Positions 12,181-28,581 are shown, counted from the first letter of the stretch. The stretch: 64,000 nucleotides of DNA from Homarus americanus (GCF_018991925.1 NW_024724309.1:201501-265500), one strand, 5' to 3'. The notes: a model not told the origin generated them from the letters alone. Made by a program: numbers and translations.

Positions 12181-12375
12181 CAATATGAGGGAGGTTGAGG
12201 TAATATGAGGGAGGTTGGGGCAATATGAGGGAGGTTGGGGCAATATGAGGCAGGTTGAGGCAATATGAGGGTGGTTGTGGCAATATGAGGGAGGTTGAGG
12301 TAATATGAGGGAGGTTTAGGTAATATGAGGGAGGTTTAGGTAATATGAGGGAGGTTGAGGCAAAATGAGGGAGGC
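12181..12375. repeat. 20-bp minisatellite, about 10 copies
   Basis: Direct repeats of GGCAATATGAGGGAGGTTGA with GGTAATATG and GGTTTAG variants. Confidence 0.95.
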
Positions 12376-12475
12376 CGTGAGGGACTGCTCAGCGAGTAAC
12401 CCACAGCCTCACATAGCAAAAGTTACTGAGATAAACACGAAGGACATTCTCGCCTGGTGATGCAACTCTCCTCCT

Positions 12476-12720
12476 GTGTGGCGCTTGGTGACTGTGTGGC
12501 GCTTGGTGACTGTGTGGTGTCTGGTGACTGTGTGGCGTTTGGTGACTGTGTGGCGCTTGGTGACTGTGTGGCGTCTGGTGACTGTGTGGTGTCTGGCGAC
12601 TGTGTGGCGCTTGGTGACTGTGTGGTGTCTGGTGACTGTGTGGTGTCTGGTGACTGTGTGGCGTCTGGTGACTGTGTGGCGTCTGGTGACTGTGTGGTGT
12701 CTGGTGACTGTGTGGTAACT
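12476..12720. repeat. 18-bp minisatellite, about 13 copies
   Basis: Direct repeats of GGTGACTGTGTGGCGTCT. A two-state variant (GTGTCT or GCGCTT) is shuffled along the array. The multiple-of-3 length keeps six-residue repeat frames open on both strands. These are treated as artefacts. Confidence 0.95.
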
Positions 12721-12799
12721 GGCCAAGAATGACCATGAAAAGATTATAACATCTCCATTTCCTGTAACGCCAACACACTCAGCTTACCACAGTATTCCC

Positions 12800-13045
12800 C
12801 CATGCTGATGACTGTGAGGACCTGACTGTACCAAGATGACTGGGGCGACCTGACTGATGACTCGACTGTGAGGAACTGACTCTACAAAGATGACTGGAGC
12901 GACGTGACTTATGACTCGACTGTGAGGAACATAACTGTACTTAGATGACTGGAGCGACGTGACTTATGACTCAACTGTGAGGAACATAACTGTACTTAGA
13001 TGACTGGGGCGACGTGACTGATGGCTCGACTGTGGACTGTGGGGA
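12800..13045. repeat. Minisatellite of about 57 bp, four copies
   Basis: Four diverged units containing TGACTCGACTGTGAGGAAC and AGATGACTGGAGCGACGTGA. Confidence 0.85.
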
Positions 13046-13190
13046 ACTGGTGTTTGACAGTATGAAATTATTGATTCAGCCCCGAAGAAGGGAGAAAGAA
13101 GAAAGAAGAAAGAAGAAGGAATAAATATAAAAAGTCGAGGAAAGAAGGAATTACACAGATGGACCTGTCTTCAGCTCGACCTCGTGACGA

Positions 13191-13201
13191 CACACACACA
13201 G

Positions 13202-13278
<77 letters not shown>
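13191..13278. repeat. (CA)n microsatellite
   Basis: CA run with two CAGA interruptions. Confidence 0.95.
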
Positions 13279-13279
<1 letters not shown>

Positions 13280-13289
13280 TACAATACCC

Positions 13290-13955
13290 TCTCTACTCCC
13301 TGTGAACAAGAGTTAATAAACCAATTAATACAAATAACTAAGTTATTAAATTTAGATATAATGATGAAAAATGTCATTGTGAACATTGTAAAGGAACAAC
13401 ATTATTTTCTTTCATTTCATTATGATAGAAATACAAAATGACTCGAGAATTCTTAAACCCGGGTTCGTGTTGGTAACTGCGGGTTATTACAGAATTATTT
13501 GGCCTTAAAACAGAATTACAGAAGACAGAGGATTCGTTTACTAGTGACTGAGGACAATGGGAACCTTTTATATCTCTCTAATTTACTTTATGACCGGATA
13601 ATTTTATAATAGTCTTGAGTTACTCCCTCAAAAATGGGTGTGGAAATTTTCTTAAATCCTACTTACGTTTCGGAGTGTTCACTGGTCTTCACATTATGTT
13701 TTGTTTATCTTCTATAACTTGAAAGGACTACTGATACCTGTTATCTTGTTTAGAGAGTTTATGCTACGTATCTTTTAGCTTTCAATGTGAGTTTGTTACT
13801 TTCCTATTTCTAACTCCGCTAAACAAAGTACAGAGGGGAGATGCCTTATTAATCCTCTGGCGTGGAAATCTGTGTTTATCGTCAGTGTTGGCTGCTGATG
13901 TTGGTGGGGATGAGAGTTGGGAGAAGAGGTATCAGCCGAATACATAGACTACCTT
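13290..13955. other. Non-coding interval, nothing recognised
   Basis: Unique AT-rich sequence. I see no gene or repeat. Confidence 0.5.
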
Positions 13956-14250
13956 AAATCTGACTACACTACCTTGAGTCTGGCTACACTACCTTGAATC
14001 TGACTACACTACCTTGAATCTGACTACACTACCTTGAGTCTGACTACACTACCTTGAGTCTGGCTACACTACCTTGAGTCTGGCTACACTACCTTGAGTC
14101 TGGCTACACTACCTTGAGTCTGGCTACACTACCTTGAGTCTGGCTACACTACCTTGAATCTGACACTACCTTGAGTCTGGCTACACTACCTTGAGTCTGG
14201 CTACACTACCTTGAGTCTGGCTACACTACCTTGAGTCTGGCTACACTACA
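13956..14250. repeat. 20-bp minisatellite, about 15 copies
   Basis: Direct repeats of CTACACTACCTTGAGTCTGG with TGAATC and CTGAC variants, most homogeneous in the right half. Confidence 0.95.
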
Positions 14251-14393
14251 AGGTTAAACACTATAATCAACCCATATTCTCACACCTTCCCCCAATACAC
14301 CCTAACTATGACCACCTCGTACAGGTCCCCAGCCGTCACCAACACCTCGATCCTCCCTGACCAATGTATCCGTCCCTCTACAGACAGGATTGG

Positions 14394-14863
14394 GATGAGT
14401 CTGGCGACACTTGACGTTTCAGTATAGAAAACTACCTGTTCATAATATCTATGATTAAACAAACAATAAATCCCGAGAACGAACATGGCATTTATTTTGG
14501 TCGCGTTTCTCACCCACAGTTGCCGAATTGATGACATTATTGTTTACATCTATGAAATGTTCCTATAAACAATATAGGGAACCAGCCGAGATAGATGTCC
14601 GGACTAACACTCGTGTCCAGTTTGGCGGCACCTGTGGCCAGAGGGAACTAAGTGAAGTGTGGTGATGAGTCTGGCGAGGCGTGAAGTTGTGTGTTAATAT
14701 CAATACAGACAAACCAGAATACAACTCAGTCTTTGCCTCCTGTTATCTTCATCCTCAGTGTTCGTACGTCAGGCGATGAATAAACTATTTAGTAGAGAAC
14801 AGCGGAAAGAAACCTTTATCCTGTTCATAATATCTACATTAATACAAAAATAAATCCCGAGAA
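14394..14863. repeat. Degenerate direct duplication
   Basis: Ordered blocks recur. GATGAGTCTGGCGA is found at 14394 and 14664, CTGTTCATAATATCTA at 14436 and 14821, and AATAAATCCCGAGAA at 14465 and 14849. The same order in both copies with unequal spacing indicates an old duplicated or dispersed repeat, with insertions between blocks in one copy. Confidence 0.6.
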
Positions 14864-14880
14864 TAAATCAGAGGGAGAAT

Positions 14881-15254
14881 TTATACTAAGATATCAATTT
14901 CCTGACTCTTGCGTTGTTGACAGGAAAAAGATTGCGACGTCAGAAGGTAGCGCTCGTATGAGTGGAAATTAGTACCTTTGTGTTTCCATGGGGTTCGAAG
15001 CCGTGTCCTCATCGTTCCGTTTAGATCGTGGCAAATATTATTATTTTTTGCGTTAGTATTATTCAACACACAATGACTCTCTTAACTGTACACGAATCAG
15101 TTCATTTGCATATACACCAACACGCATGCACACTCTTAAATAAAATATGTAATGTATGAACGCGCTTACGAACGCAAACAGAGAGGTACACATGCAGGAA
15201 AACGTATTTACACACAAAATATGAACACACATACAGGCATAGAGTCAGGAAAAA

Positions 15255-15292
<38 letters not shown>

Positions 15293-16015
15293 ATCAAATT
15301 GTTAATCCATCTCAGGCAAATAGTGCACAGAAATGCAATTTATTTTCCCCAATACCACCAAATTGAATACACCTTCGCTTACCACGGCTCACTGTAACAA
15401 TACATAGGAATAATTGTAACTAAACCAAAATACAATAATACAATATGATAAATACTACAAAAACAACTGATAATTAAATGATTGGATATATGTCACTGTT
15501 CGTAGTGCTTGTGAACAGCGACATATACAGTATCAGTTATATATTGATACCTTGACAATTACTGATGCATGTGCACATAATTAAGACACGCACGTACACA
15601 CAGAAACATATACATGCATACACATATACCCATATACACACACATGCTTATACACATACATATACATAATCATCCGTGCACTTATATACCCGTACAACTA
15701 TATACAAACACACACACAAGTATGTATACAAACAAAAATACAAACATGTCTACACACACACACACACACACACAAAGTTATCAACGCGTCGAGTTTCTGA
15801 CTAAAGAGAAAGATCCACTATTCCTCACAGCTCCAAACAACAATGTCAACTACCACAACATAACCCACATATAATACAAAATAAACACATATCGACACAT
15901 AAACAAAAGGCCAGAGTGGTATGCCAGCCATCAACACCCCCACCCGCCCACCCGCCCACCACCCTCAGTAAATGGCTCCGTGTGATGGCATTTTGAAAAA
16001 CAGGGACATTTTTCC

Positions 16016-16059
<44 letters not shown>

Positions 16060-16349
16060 CCGTTTAAACTCTCATGTTTATTCAACTGAGTTTCTTTTTA
16101 TTGCAAATTCTTCCGCTTTGAAATAGTCTCCGTGAAATTCGAGATCTTTTTCCTTTGTGCCTGTTAATTCGCTCAAATTGGAAACCCAGCAGTCCATTTT
16201 CTGTGATATAGGATACAGAAAACGGGGTGAGAATACTGTACATAGAAAAAGCGAATGTTAGGGACAAGGTAGAGTTGTTTTTATTATCTGATAGAAGTAA
16301 AGGTTTTTCTTGCATGGAGTTATTAAATGTTAGTGGGATTATTTAGAAA

Positions 16350-16394
<45 letters not shown>

Positions 16395-17060
16395 GTGGGT
16401 GTGTATACATGTATAAGAATATACATACACCATCAGGCACACACACACACACTTACTGATAATACTTCCAGAAATAATGACCAAATTAAGCAAGAAACAA
16501 TCTCAAGCACCACGAACTCAAAACCTGAACGACATTTCGACCACAGGAAGCCGTCATAGCTGTCACGCATTATCCAACACTCAAATCTAATTAATATTTA
16601 CCATAAAACCAAACCATTTAAAAAGAAATAATTAATTCCTGTTTTGTTTCCGATTGGTGGATGTATTTTTTTTTACGGGGATTTAATTTTAGTGATGGTT
16701 TAAAGGACATGCCATGGTTTAGGTACTGCTTGCGTTGACGTATGAGGTTAAACAGGATATGACAACTGATTCAGTGGTTTCTCCCTCACAGTGTTTGTTC
16801 TGAGCTGCTCCAGACGTGACGTGCTGATAGGTAGGTCGTGTGGTTGACGGTATCTCGTGTGGTGAAGGTGTGTAGTGATGTTTGTGGTGACGGTGTGTGG
16901 GAACGGTAGATAGAGTGGTGAGTGTATGGTGATGATGTGTGATGATTGATGACGGTAGGCAAAGTGGTAGAGTATGGTGACGGGATGTGGTGACGGTAAG
17001 TAAAGTGAAACAGTATTATGACGTTATATTAATTTGTGTTGTGACGGTAATGGGTAATTG
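14881..17060. other. Non-coding interval with microsatellites
   Basis: No gene is seen. The interval contains CA runs (15258-15290, about 15750-15774), an irregular ACATA-rich stretch (15560-15740), a CT run (16022-16057), a CTAT tetranucleotide run (16352-16395) and an irregular GTGACGGT-type decayed repeat (about 16830-17055). Confidence 0.6.
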
Positions 17061-17064
17061 TGAA

Positions 17065-17478
17065 CCCTTAGTGTACAGTAGCTCCCTGAGCCCTTGGTGT
17101 ACAGTAGCTCCCTGAACCCTTAGTGTACAGTAGCTCCCTGAACCCTTAGTGTACAGTAGCTCCCTGAACCCTTAGTGTACAGTAGCTCCCTGAACCCTTA
17201 GTGTACAGTAGCTCCCTGAACCCTTAACCCAGTACAGTAGCTCCCTGAACCCTTAGTGTACAGTAGCTCCCTGAACCCTTAGTGTACAGTAGCTCCCTGA
17301 ACCCTTAGTGTACAGTAGCTCCCTGAACCCTTAGTGTACAGTAGCTCCCTGAACCCTTAGTGTACGGTAACTCCCTGAACCCTTAGTGTACAGTAGCTCC
17401 TTGAACCCTGAGTGTACAGTAGCTCCCTGAACCCTTGGTGTACAGTAGCTCCCTGAACCCTTAGTGTACAGTAGCTAC
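17065..17478. repeat. 26-bp minisatellite, about 16 copies
   Basis: Highly homogeneous direct repeats built from CCCTTAGTGTACAGTAGCTC plus CCTGAA. There is one 4-bp rearrangement (CTTAACCCAGTACAG) near 17222. Homogeneity suggests recent expansion. Confidence 0.97.
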
Positions 17479-17479
17479 A

Positions 17480-18350
17480 TAAATGTATACCCACTCATCA
17501 ACTGTCAGTCAAGTGTCAGTCAAGAGTCAGTCAAGAGTCAGCATTTATAACAGTAACTTGCAAAAGGGAAGAAATTTATGTGTGCTTTACGTAATAAGTG
17601 TTAAGGCACCAAGAGGTAATGAACGCCGCCATCACTGCGTCACGACCAAAGTGTCTCAGATTAACTCAAATTTAAGAGGAATATTTACTGTTCTATTCGT
17701 ACGAGTACTTTATGAATGATGGTAAACTTGACTGCACTTTGTTTTTAAAAATGAGTCAAGGTGAATCAACACGAGTGGCTATACTTTGTGATATTAAATT
17801 ATATGTCTAATGATGACTAAATAGCAAGATAAAAAATAAATTACAAACATTTTAACATTCATGATTATAATTGATATTTTATCCTTCTCGAATGTGGAGA
17901 GTACAAGATGTTTACATGGAAAGACACATAGAGTATTAAGGTGATAAAAACAGGGTCAGAAAATGCACCCTAAGTTTAAATAACCCTTAGATGATTCTTT
18001 TGATCTGACTGACAATGTTTACTGTGAGTGAGGGATAGTATTTTTTCAAGCTACCAGGGTGGGGGGTTAGGTTAGGTTAAATTAGATTAGGTTAGGGTAG
18101 AATAGATAAGTTAGGGTAGATTAGGTTAAGTTAGATTAAGTTAGGGTAGGGTTATTATGTGGTGGTTGTTGTTGTAGTTTTTGTGGTGGTTTTTGTGGTT
18201 GTGGTTGTTGTTTTTATAGTTGTTGTGGTTGTGGTTGTTATAGTTGCCTTTGTTGTGGTTGTTGCTGTTAAAGTTATGGCATTTGTTGTTGTTGTGGTTG
18301 TTGCTGTTATTGGTATGGTAGTTGTTGTTGTAATAGCGGTGTATCAATGC
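17480..18350. other. Non-coding interval with GGTTA block and GTT array
   Basis: No gene is seen. Holds a degenerate TTAGG/TTAGATTAGG block (18064-18155) followed by a GTT/GGTT array (18156-18345) and a C homopolymer of about 11 bp (18351-18361). Confidence 0.65.
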
Positions 18351-18685
18351 CCCCCCCCCCTCTATAGAGTCTTCAAGTACAGAAACCAAATAAATTTTTC
18401 TACACTCGAGAACAACTTCAAAAAATAAATAAAAAGATTAAAAAAAAATGAACACCGTCACAACTCCGTCAGAAAGAGAGACGTAGTTTTCAAATCATTC
18501 TCTTTATCAGATGAGTGACGCTCCGGATTGAGGAGATAATTACAGGAACTTGCTATCGTCAACCAATTAAAAAAAAAATAACAAGCAAGACTTTTTGGAG
18601 GGGAATTTGATTTTTTGACTTAACAGAGGTTGTGTAATAAGTGTTGCTTATATCCACCAATGTTTGTTTATATATTACGTGTATA

Positions 18686-18775
18686 TATCACCTGATGATT
18701 AACCCCCCAGTTTACTTTATCATATGAATACCCACCTTAACGCTAACCTAACCTAACATAACTTAATCTCATTAT
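18686..18775 (+). repeat. Partial MITE arm joined to CCTAA pentamers
   Basis: Starts TATCACCTGATGATTAACC, continues TACCCACCTTAACGC and runs straight into TAACCTAACCTAACATAACT. The arm resembles the element at 58979-59123, and the pentamers start where that arm has GCTAACC. Confidence 0.55.
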
Positions 18776-18992
18776 TTTTCCCCCAGACACGAACTAACAG
18801 GACAGAGTAACCAGGAAGGCTCAGGGGTAGTCACATGTAGAGCCGTCAGTGTGATCAGAGGCGAGAGGAGACAGAGACACGCTCATCAACAACAAGTACA
18901 GGAGTAGATGCGATTACAAACACACATTAGATAAGAGAACCAGCAAGAGGAAACAACACACGAGGGATAAAATAACACTGATTAATGTTATC

Positions 18993-22272
<3,280 letters not shown>

Positions 22273-24220
22273 CAATGAGAGGCAATAATAGTGTCTGACC
22301 ATCACTTACTGATACTCGGGGGGACCATCCTAAATGTGTGAACCTCTCGACAGGTAAATGGAATCTACCTGGGATAAGCTTAGCCTCGAAAAGATAGTGA
22401 TATTACACGGTACATAAGGGTGAGAAGGAACTCATCTGTTAATATAGTGAGAGAACAGGAGGAGAACACACACACACACGTCTAAGGACAACCTGCAAAT
22501 GTTTGATGGCAGTAAAGATTTATGCTTTGTAAATACAGCTTAAGTTTATCGAGTTTATGGAACATTTTTCTGTCTCATTGTATTATAATTTGTTGTGCTT
22601 TAAAATTGACTCTTGAGAATACGCAAACAAAATGTGCACATATGTTTACAATTTGAAAAAGTTAAATCACTCATTAGGAAGGAAGCATTTAAGAATCAAT
22701 TCATGGTTTGTTATAGACAGTAGTTATTGTTTGTTTTAGAGGTTAGTCATGTCAGACTAAAATGAGTGTACATAATTATACGTCTTTGATACTGACCAGT
22801 CATAAAAGATCACTTTGCAGAAACATTTAATCCATTAATTGTTATATTTGCTGTAAATAATACAATCCATTTATATTTATACCTTCTTGGAACTAATTTA
22901 TTTATTCAATTTTGAGGGGATTAATTTAAGCTAGTAAAAGTTAATCTAGATTTAGTTGCGTAAAGCCATTTGGTTAATTAGGAAAAGATATGATTGTGTT
23001 TCCTGCTGTTAACTTTAAAATAATTATAAGTTATTTCACATTATACTAATTTGGGATCACCTGAAGATTAACCACCTTATCGTTTACCTAACCTAACTTA
23101 ACCTTACTAAACCTAAATTAACCTAACTTAACCTAAACAAAACCGACTCATCCATGTACCATTAGGGTGTTCAAAATCCAAGTGAAGTAAAAAGTGAGGG
23201 GGTGAATTTTCATATGATTCCAAAATTGATGTGTTAATTTCATTTATATTATTATTCTCATTATTAATTAAGTTAGATCTATTGTATCATTAGTCTCTGA
23301 ACACTAATTATTATTATTGTTCACAAATATTTAAATAATAAAAGTCTTATAATTGATGTATATATATATATTACACTCGACCTTCTCGTCTCTGGCTCAG
23401 CATTATACCATTTCAATCACGGGATGAATGCCTCCCTCTACCTCTTTTCCCTGTCTCCCTTCCTCCACTTGCATCCCTACACCTCTCTTCCCTCCCTCCC
23501 TCCCTCCCCCACTTGCCTACCTTTACCTCTCTCCCCTCCCTCCACCTGCCTGCCTCTACTTCTCTCCCTCTACCTCCCATCCCATCCTACTCTCTCCTTC
23601 CATCACCATCCATTCAAATTTCAGAAACTACGGTACATTTTAACTCCCCAAGTTATTTACAATGTGAAACACACCAAGACATCAACAAACGACAATATGT
23701 TAAGGTAATATTGTGACTTTGAGAACTCTACTCCCGACCTGATGATGTCTTCACAGCTAATTGGCTTCTTGATGCTATGTGAAGTTTGTTTAGCAGGAGT
23801 GTGAGCTAAATTAGGGGAAGTTAACCGTCTGATGAACTATTGTTGCCCCATTGGCTGTCTTCATCATGTTTCACTTGTCCCTCGTTCAGTCGAGTTTCTG
23901 GGAATTTCTCGATATTGTTAAGTGATGGTGATAAGTATGACCTTATACGATTATTTCCAGGAGTGATGTTGGTGAAAACTACTTTTATTACTACTATTAT
24001 TAATTCTACTACTATTACTACCACTACTACCAATACCACTACTAGTACCAACAACAACAATAATAATAATAATAATAAACGCCTATATCCATTTAATATA
24101 CTGTGAATTGCTCTTCAAATCCTGTACACCAGAGTAATTAATATCTATTTTTAGCTGAGATCCTAGGATGAGCCTGTGTGTGTGTGTGTGTGTGTGTGTG
24201 GTCTAGTGTGGCAGCATTAA
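22273..24220. other. 3' flank of the mucin-like gene and non-coding interval
   Basis: AT-rich sequence, probably including the 3' UTR. A candidate AATAAA poly(A) signal sits at 23337-23342, about 1.07 kb after the stop, but I cannot confirm that it is used. Also present are a partial MITE arm (GATCACCTGAAGATTAACC, from 23056) running into CCTAA pentamers (23088-23140), a polypyrimidine stretch (23430-23600), an (ACT/AAC)n patch (23985-24077) and a GT run (24176-24200). Confidence 0.55.
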
Positions 24221-24224
24221 GTTA

Positions 24225-25790
24225 GTGTTAAGGTGCAAGCACTGCTTGCTTCCTCTAGCTTTCAGCTACCGCCGCTGGCTAGCCCTCATGGTGAAGCAGC
24301 CTTGCATAAGTCTTCCCCTGCCAGTACACAGCCTCTTCACCATCAAGACTCCTGCTGTGCCTCCTCGTGGCAACACGCAGAAACTGGGTGCCTCCCTGCC
24401 CCAGGCTAGACCAACAGGGGATCTCGGAGCATAAGTGGGCCCCAGAGGTACGGTGCACAGGCACACCGGTATGTGAGCACGCCGTGGCACCAACCTACCA
24501 CTGCCCCGCTGCCTTGCGGATTAACCTTGGTAGGTAAAAGACTACGGGAGTAAACCCCGACCGATAAATCTGCGGTGGAGCCCCGCATCAGACAGACATG
24601 CTTACAGAGCTCCAGTAAGACTCCAACGGCGGTATAGGCGGAAGAGGTGACCACCATGGGAACCCAACGACTACATCGGTAGATAATGGATAATGGCAAT
24701 GCAAGATGGACAGGTTACTAATGCGAAAACCAACAAACTAGGCTATTGGCAGTCCATTGCAACTCCCTCTCTCCCCAGTTGTTGCAGCTACGTGCACCAC
24801 TAGATCAAGAAAAGTTAGAGGCAAGATGTGTGGTTGCAGCCAGAGCTTCTACCTCTCTGCACACACCCACACGGGGAGGGGGCTAGAAAAGGTGCCCTAA
24901 ACATAGCCTTCCTAAACTCCCAACTTGACTGGGCAACCGCACCCAGTAAGGTCATCCTTATGCGATCGAAAACACAATCAAAACCAGAGATTCAAACAAA
25001 AACCAACTATACAACCTCTTATGGTCCCTGCATGGAATATCAGGACCCTTCTGGATACTGGCACAAATGAGCTTCCTCAGAGGAGAATTGCCCTTGTGTC
25101 AAAAGAGCGGGCTAGGTATAACATCGACATAGCAGCCATTTTAGTAAGTCCTGGCTCCCAGATGAGGGTCAACTCACAGAAGAGGGGTCTGGTTATACTT
25201 TCTTCTGGAAGGGTAAGCCTGCTGCGGAGAGAAACAACATTTATGGAATTGGCTTTGCCATCCACCAACACATCCTACACAGACTAATTGAAATGCCTAT
25301 TGGGATCAACGAGCGCCTCATGAAGCTTCGAGTCCCACTGAATCACTTACGTCATGTGTTTTCCATCAGCGCATACGCCCCAACACTGGATGCAGAGGTT
25401 GACATCAAGGAGACCTTTTACGTCGACCTCGACAGAGTGCTAACCTTTATCCCCAGAGAAGACAAGGTTGTGCTTCTTGATGACTTCAATGCCAGAGTTG
25501 GCAGAGATGCTGACATCTGGCAGTGAATCATAGGGAGAAATGGACTTAGCAAATGTAATCTCAACAGCCTACTCCTCCTCAGCAAGTGCGATGCACACAA
25601 CCTAACTATCACCAATACATTGTTTAGGCAGGCCGACAAGTTCAAGGGTTCCTGGCAGCACCCACGATCCAAACTTTGGCATCTAATTGACTTCATCATT
25701 GTCACAGAAAGAGATCGCAGAGATGTCATCACCCCTGCCATGCGCGCCTCCAGCCCCACCCATCTTCGACTCTCTCTCTCTCTCTCTCAA
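24225..25790 (+). pseudogene. LINE endonuclease region with 5' leader (frameshifted, 3'-truncated)
   Basis: Decayed N-terminal half of a non-LTR retrotransposon. 24225-25000 looks like its leader. The apurinic-type endonuclease then reads PAWNIRTLLDTGTNELPQRR, ALVSKERARYNIDIAAI and, after a shift near 25185, GYTFFWKGKPAAERNNIYG. ISAYAPTLDAEVDIKETFY, VLLDDFNARVGRDADIW and SKLWHLIDFIIVTERDRR follow. The usual GDFNA motif reads DDFNA, there is a stop after DADIWQ (25524-25526), and the final SDH-type catalytic motif is missing. Similarity stops around 25760 at a CT run (about 25771-25788). The reverse transcriptase half is absent here, although a C-terminal piece of what appears to be the same family lies at 5945-6842. 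Confidence 0.85.
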
Positions 25791-25805
25791 AAACATAATT
25801 ATTAA

Positions 25806-27845
25806 GGAATATCAATAATTGGAGGTTGTTTCTAAAATTTTAATTCCATTAGCAATTAATAACGCAGAATTTTTCTCTAATTTAGGGAAAAACCTATTAA
25901 CTTGGTCACTGGAAAATTGATTTAAGTTCGTGAAAGCTTCTGCGATATTGACAAGAATGAAAGTGTTGGGAATTACGGTTCGTCTTCAGGTGTGATCCAG
26001 GTAATACGAAACTTTTTTTTTTTAACATTAGGAGCGATACTAAACTCTCCGCCCCTCGACCACAACACCAGAGAGTAAACAAACATACTCGCGTTTAATT
26101 ATGAGTTACAATGTTTCTGTTGGCCAGCAAACACAGGTGTAGCTAATCACTGGTTGTGTTCAGGTGAGTCATATGTTATTTAAGAATTATAACTCACAAT
26201 AAGTACATGGAGAGTCTGTATAAGTGTAGGCAGTAAATTATGAGAGGCACGTAGAGGGAGGGTGAGTCTGCCTTTGACCTGTGGACCTGTCTGTGTATTC
26301 TCTGCCAGGGGACATGTTAAGCACGTGTTTTGGACTCGTTACGGTAGGGTTGTTAAGGTGGTACCAGAGTGCTAATCACATCACTCTTTTAACATTATTT
26401 TTAACACATTTTGTCTAGTTCAAAATAATTATATAAACTTAACATATATTTCATAATGTGTGAGAAAATTTTAAGTAAACAAAATGAAAATTTGTTATTA
26501 AAATTTATGGGTAAAAATTCTGTCTCGACGATACAGTACAGGATTTACACACCATGTTTTTAACTCATCTCTGGCTGAAGACGGTCTTGTAAACAATGGC
26601 TGTATTTTATGAACAAAGAACTGAATAAAAAAAAACAAGGGGGATAAGGTATACAAAAGCCCGGCTGGGGTTCGTCAGGTCAAGATCCTTCATTATAACA
26701 ACAAAGTTTAGCCACACAAAGCTGCAGGACAACTACCATAATTCACAACACTTTTTTTTTCGTATAATTATTAGTGAGAATAATCCTATATAAATTTGCC
26801 TGTCTTTAAACACATCTAACGTAATTGAATTTTGACCGAGTACAATAAACAGATCACATGAAGATTAGACACCCCAGCTTATTTCACCTGATGATTTAAA
26901 ACACCTTAATGTTTAACTTAATCTACACTCAGCTGATCGACTCTATTTTTTTTTAACACAACCCCTACCAGTGAATGGATTTAAACTTGTCTCGACAAAG
27001 AAGAGGTTGAAGGGACAGTTTAGCCGAGTTATCCTTGAAACTAATTCGTTGTATTACGTGTATATTATATGCAGACGCCTATAAACGACACACTGTAGCC
27101 GCGAGACGAGAGAACATACAGTACGTAGTGGAGCACACCTTTCCTGTATAAAAAATGGATCAAGCCAGAGATATTGTTGACTGATTGACTTTTTTTTTCC
27201 TTTTTGTCTTTCTTTCCACATTTTTCTTTATATTTTCTTCACTATTTCTTTCCGTATTGTGTCCAAATAACAGTTCTAATTTTAGAGTTTTCTGAAGACT
27301 GTGTTGTACAATAGTTATCTCCAAGACGCGGTACAAATGTCGTATTTTTTAATGAAAGTCCGGGAAGGCTAACGTGTTCGCTATTCCGTGCATCTTAAAA
27401 CGGCTTACAAAAACGCCCTAAATTACTAATGATTTTTCCTTCAACAATTTTGATATTATTTTCGTAACCTGGCAGACATATTTAAAAACTCACAATACTC
27501 CGGTTAACAATTTATAAACTCATAAAGTAATTACCTTCGTATCCAGTAATGTGTACAGCAGTGCAAGTATTCCTTCCATTAAGACCACAACAACACCAAG
27601 TTAATAATCCGTCTTGAGGGAACGAGAGCTGATTAATCCCCGGGTGAAGGAAGAGCAAGAGAGCCGTGATGTGCACTGTCACAAGTTATCCCAAGTACTG
27701 ACCTCTCTCTGCCTGCCAACGGCTATTTACACAAGACAGATGCCAATGTAACAACCATTAAGGATAGTTAAGGTTGTTTGCGTCTGTTTGTTTACGTTTA
27801 AAAGTGGGAGGAGCTGTCAAAAGCAACATTTAATTTCCACTTTAC
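25806..27845. other. AT-rich interval with a solitary MITE arm
   Basis: No gene is seen. At 26865-26935 there is another copy of the foldback-element arm (GATCACATGAAGATTAGACA, then TATTTCACCTGATGATTTAA), the fourth solitary copy in the window. The rest is unique AT-rich sequence. Confidence 0.55.
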
Positions 27846-27847
27846 AA

Positions 27848-28510
27848 TGTGGGTTGTGTGGTGATGTGTGGTGTTGTGTGGTGTTGTGTGGTGATGTGTG
27901 GTGCTGTGTAGTGTTGTGTGGAGCTGTGTAGTGTTGTGTTGTGTTGTGTTGTGTAGTGTTGTGTTGTGCTTTGGTGTTGCGTGTTGTGGTGCTGTGTAGT
28001 GCTGTATGGTGCTGTGTAGTGTTGTGTGGTGCTGTGTGGTGCTGTGTGGTGTTGTATTGTGTGTTGTTGTATGGTGCTGTATGTATGGTGCTGTGTGGTG
28101 TTGTATGGTGCTGTGTAGTGGTGTGTGGTGCTGTATGGTGCTTTGTTGTGTTGTGTAATGTTGTGTGGTGTTGTGTGGTGCGGTGGTGTTGTGTGTTCTT
28201 GTGTGGTGCTGTATGGTGCTGTGTAGTGTTGTGTGGTGCTGTATGGTGCTGTGTATTGTGTTGTGTGGTGCTGTGGTGTTGTGTGTTCTTGTGTGGTGCT
28301 GTATGATGATGTGTGAGTGTGTATGGTGCTGTGTATTGTGTTGTGTGGTGCTGTGGTGTTGCGTGTTGTTGTGTGGTGCTGTATGGTGCTGTGTGGTGTT
28401 GTGTGGTGCTGTGTAGTGTTGTATGGTGCTGTGTAGTGTTGTGTGGTGCTGTATGGTGCTGTGTATTGTGTTGTGTGGTGCTGTGGTGTTGTGTGATATT
28501 CTGTGGTGTT
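27848..28510. repeat. GTGCTGTGTGGTGTT-type minisatellite
   Basis: About 660 bp of shuffled GTGTTGTGTGGTGCTGT words with TATG, TAGT and GTGTATTGT variants. Higher-order blocks recur, for example the run from GTTGTGTGTTCTTGTGTGG near 28189 and again near 28279. The long His/Thr/Tyr frame on the - strand (27842-28537) is repeat translation. Confidence 0.95.
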
Positions 28511-28581
28511 CAGGATAGATTTTACGAATTCGATCATTAGTATTTTCTCTCGTTACTACCTTTACTTTTATCCTAATTCTA

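Noticed and set aside
27842..28537. 231-codon open frame on the - strand, rich in His, Thr and Tyr
   Set aside because: It is the translation of the GTGTTGTGTGGTGCT minisatellite. Other frames and the other strand stay open too, and there is no domain or splice structure.
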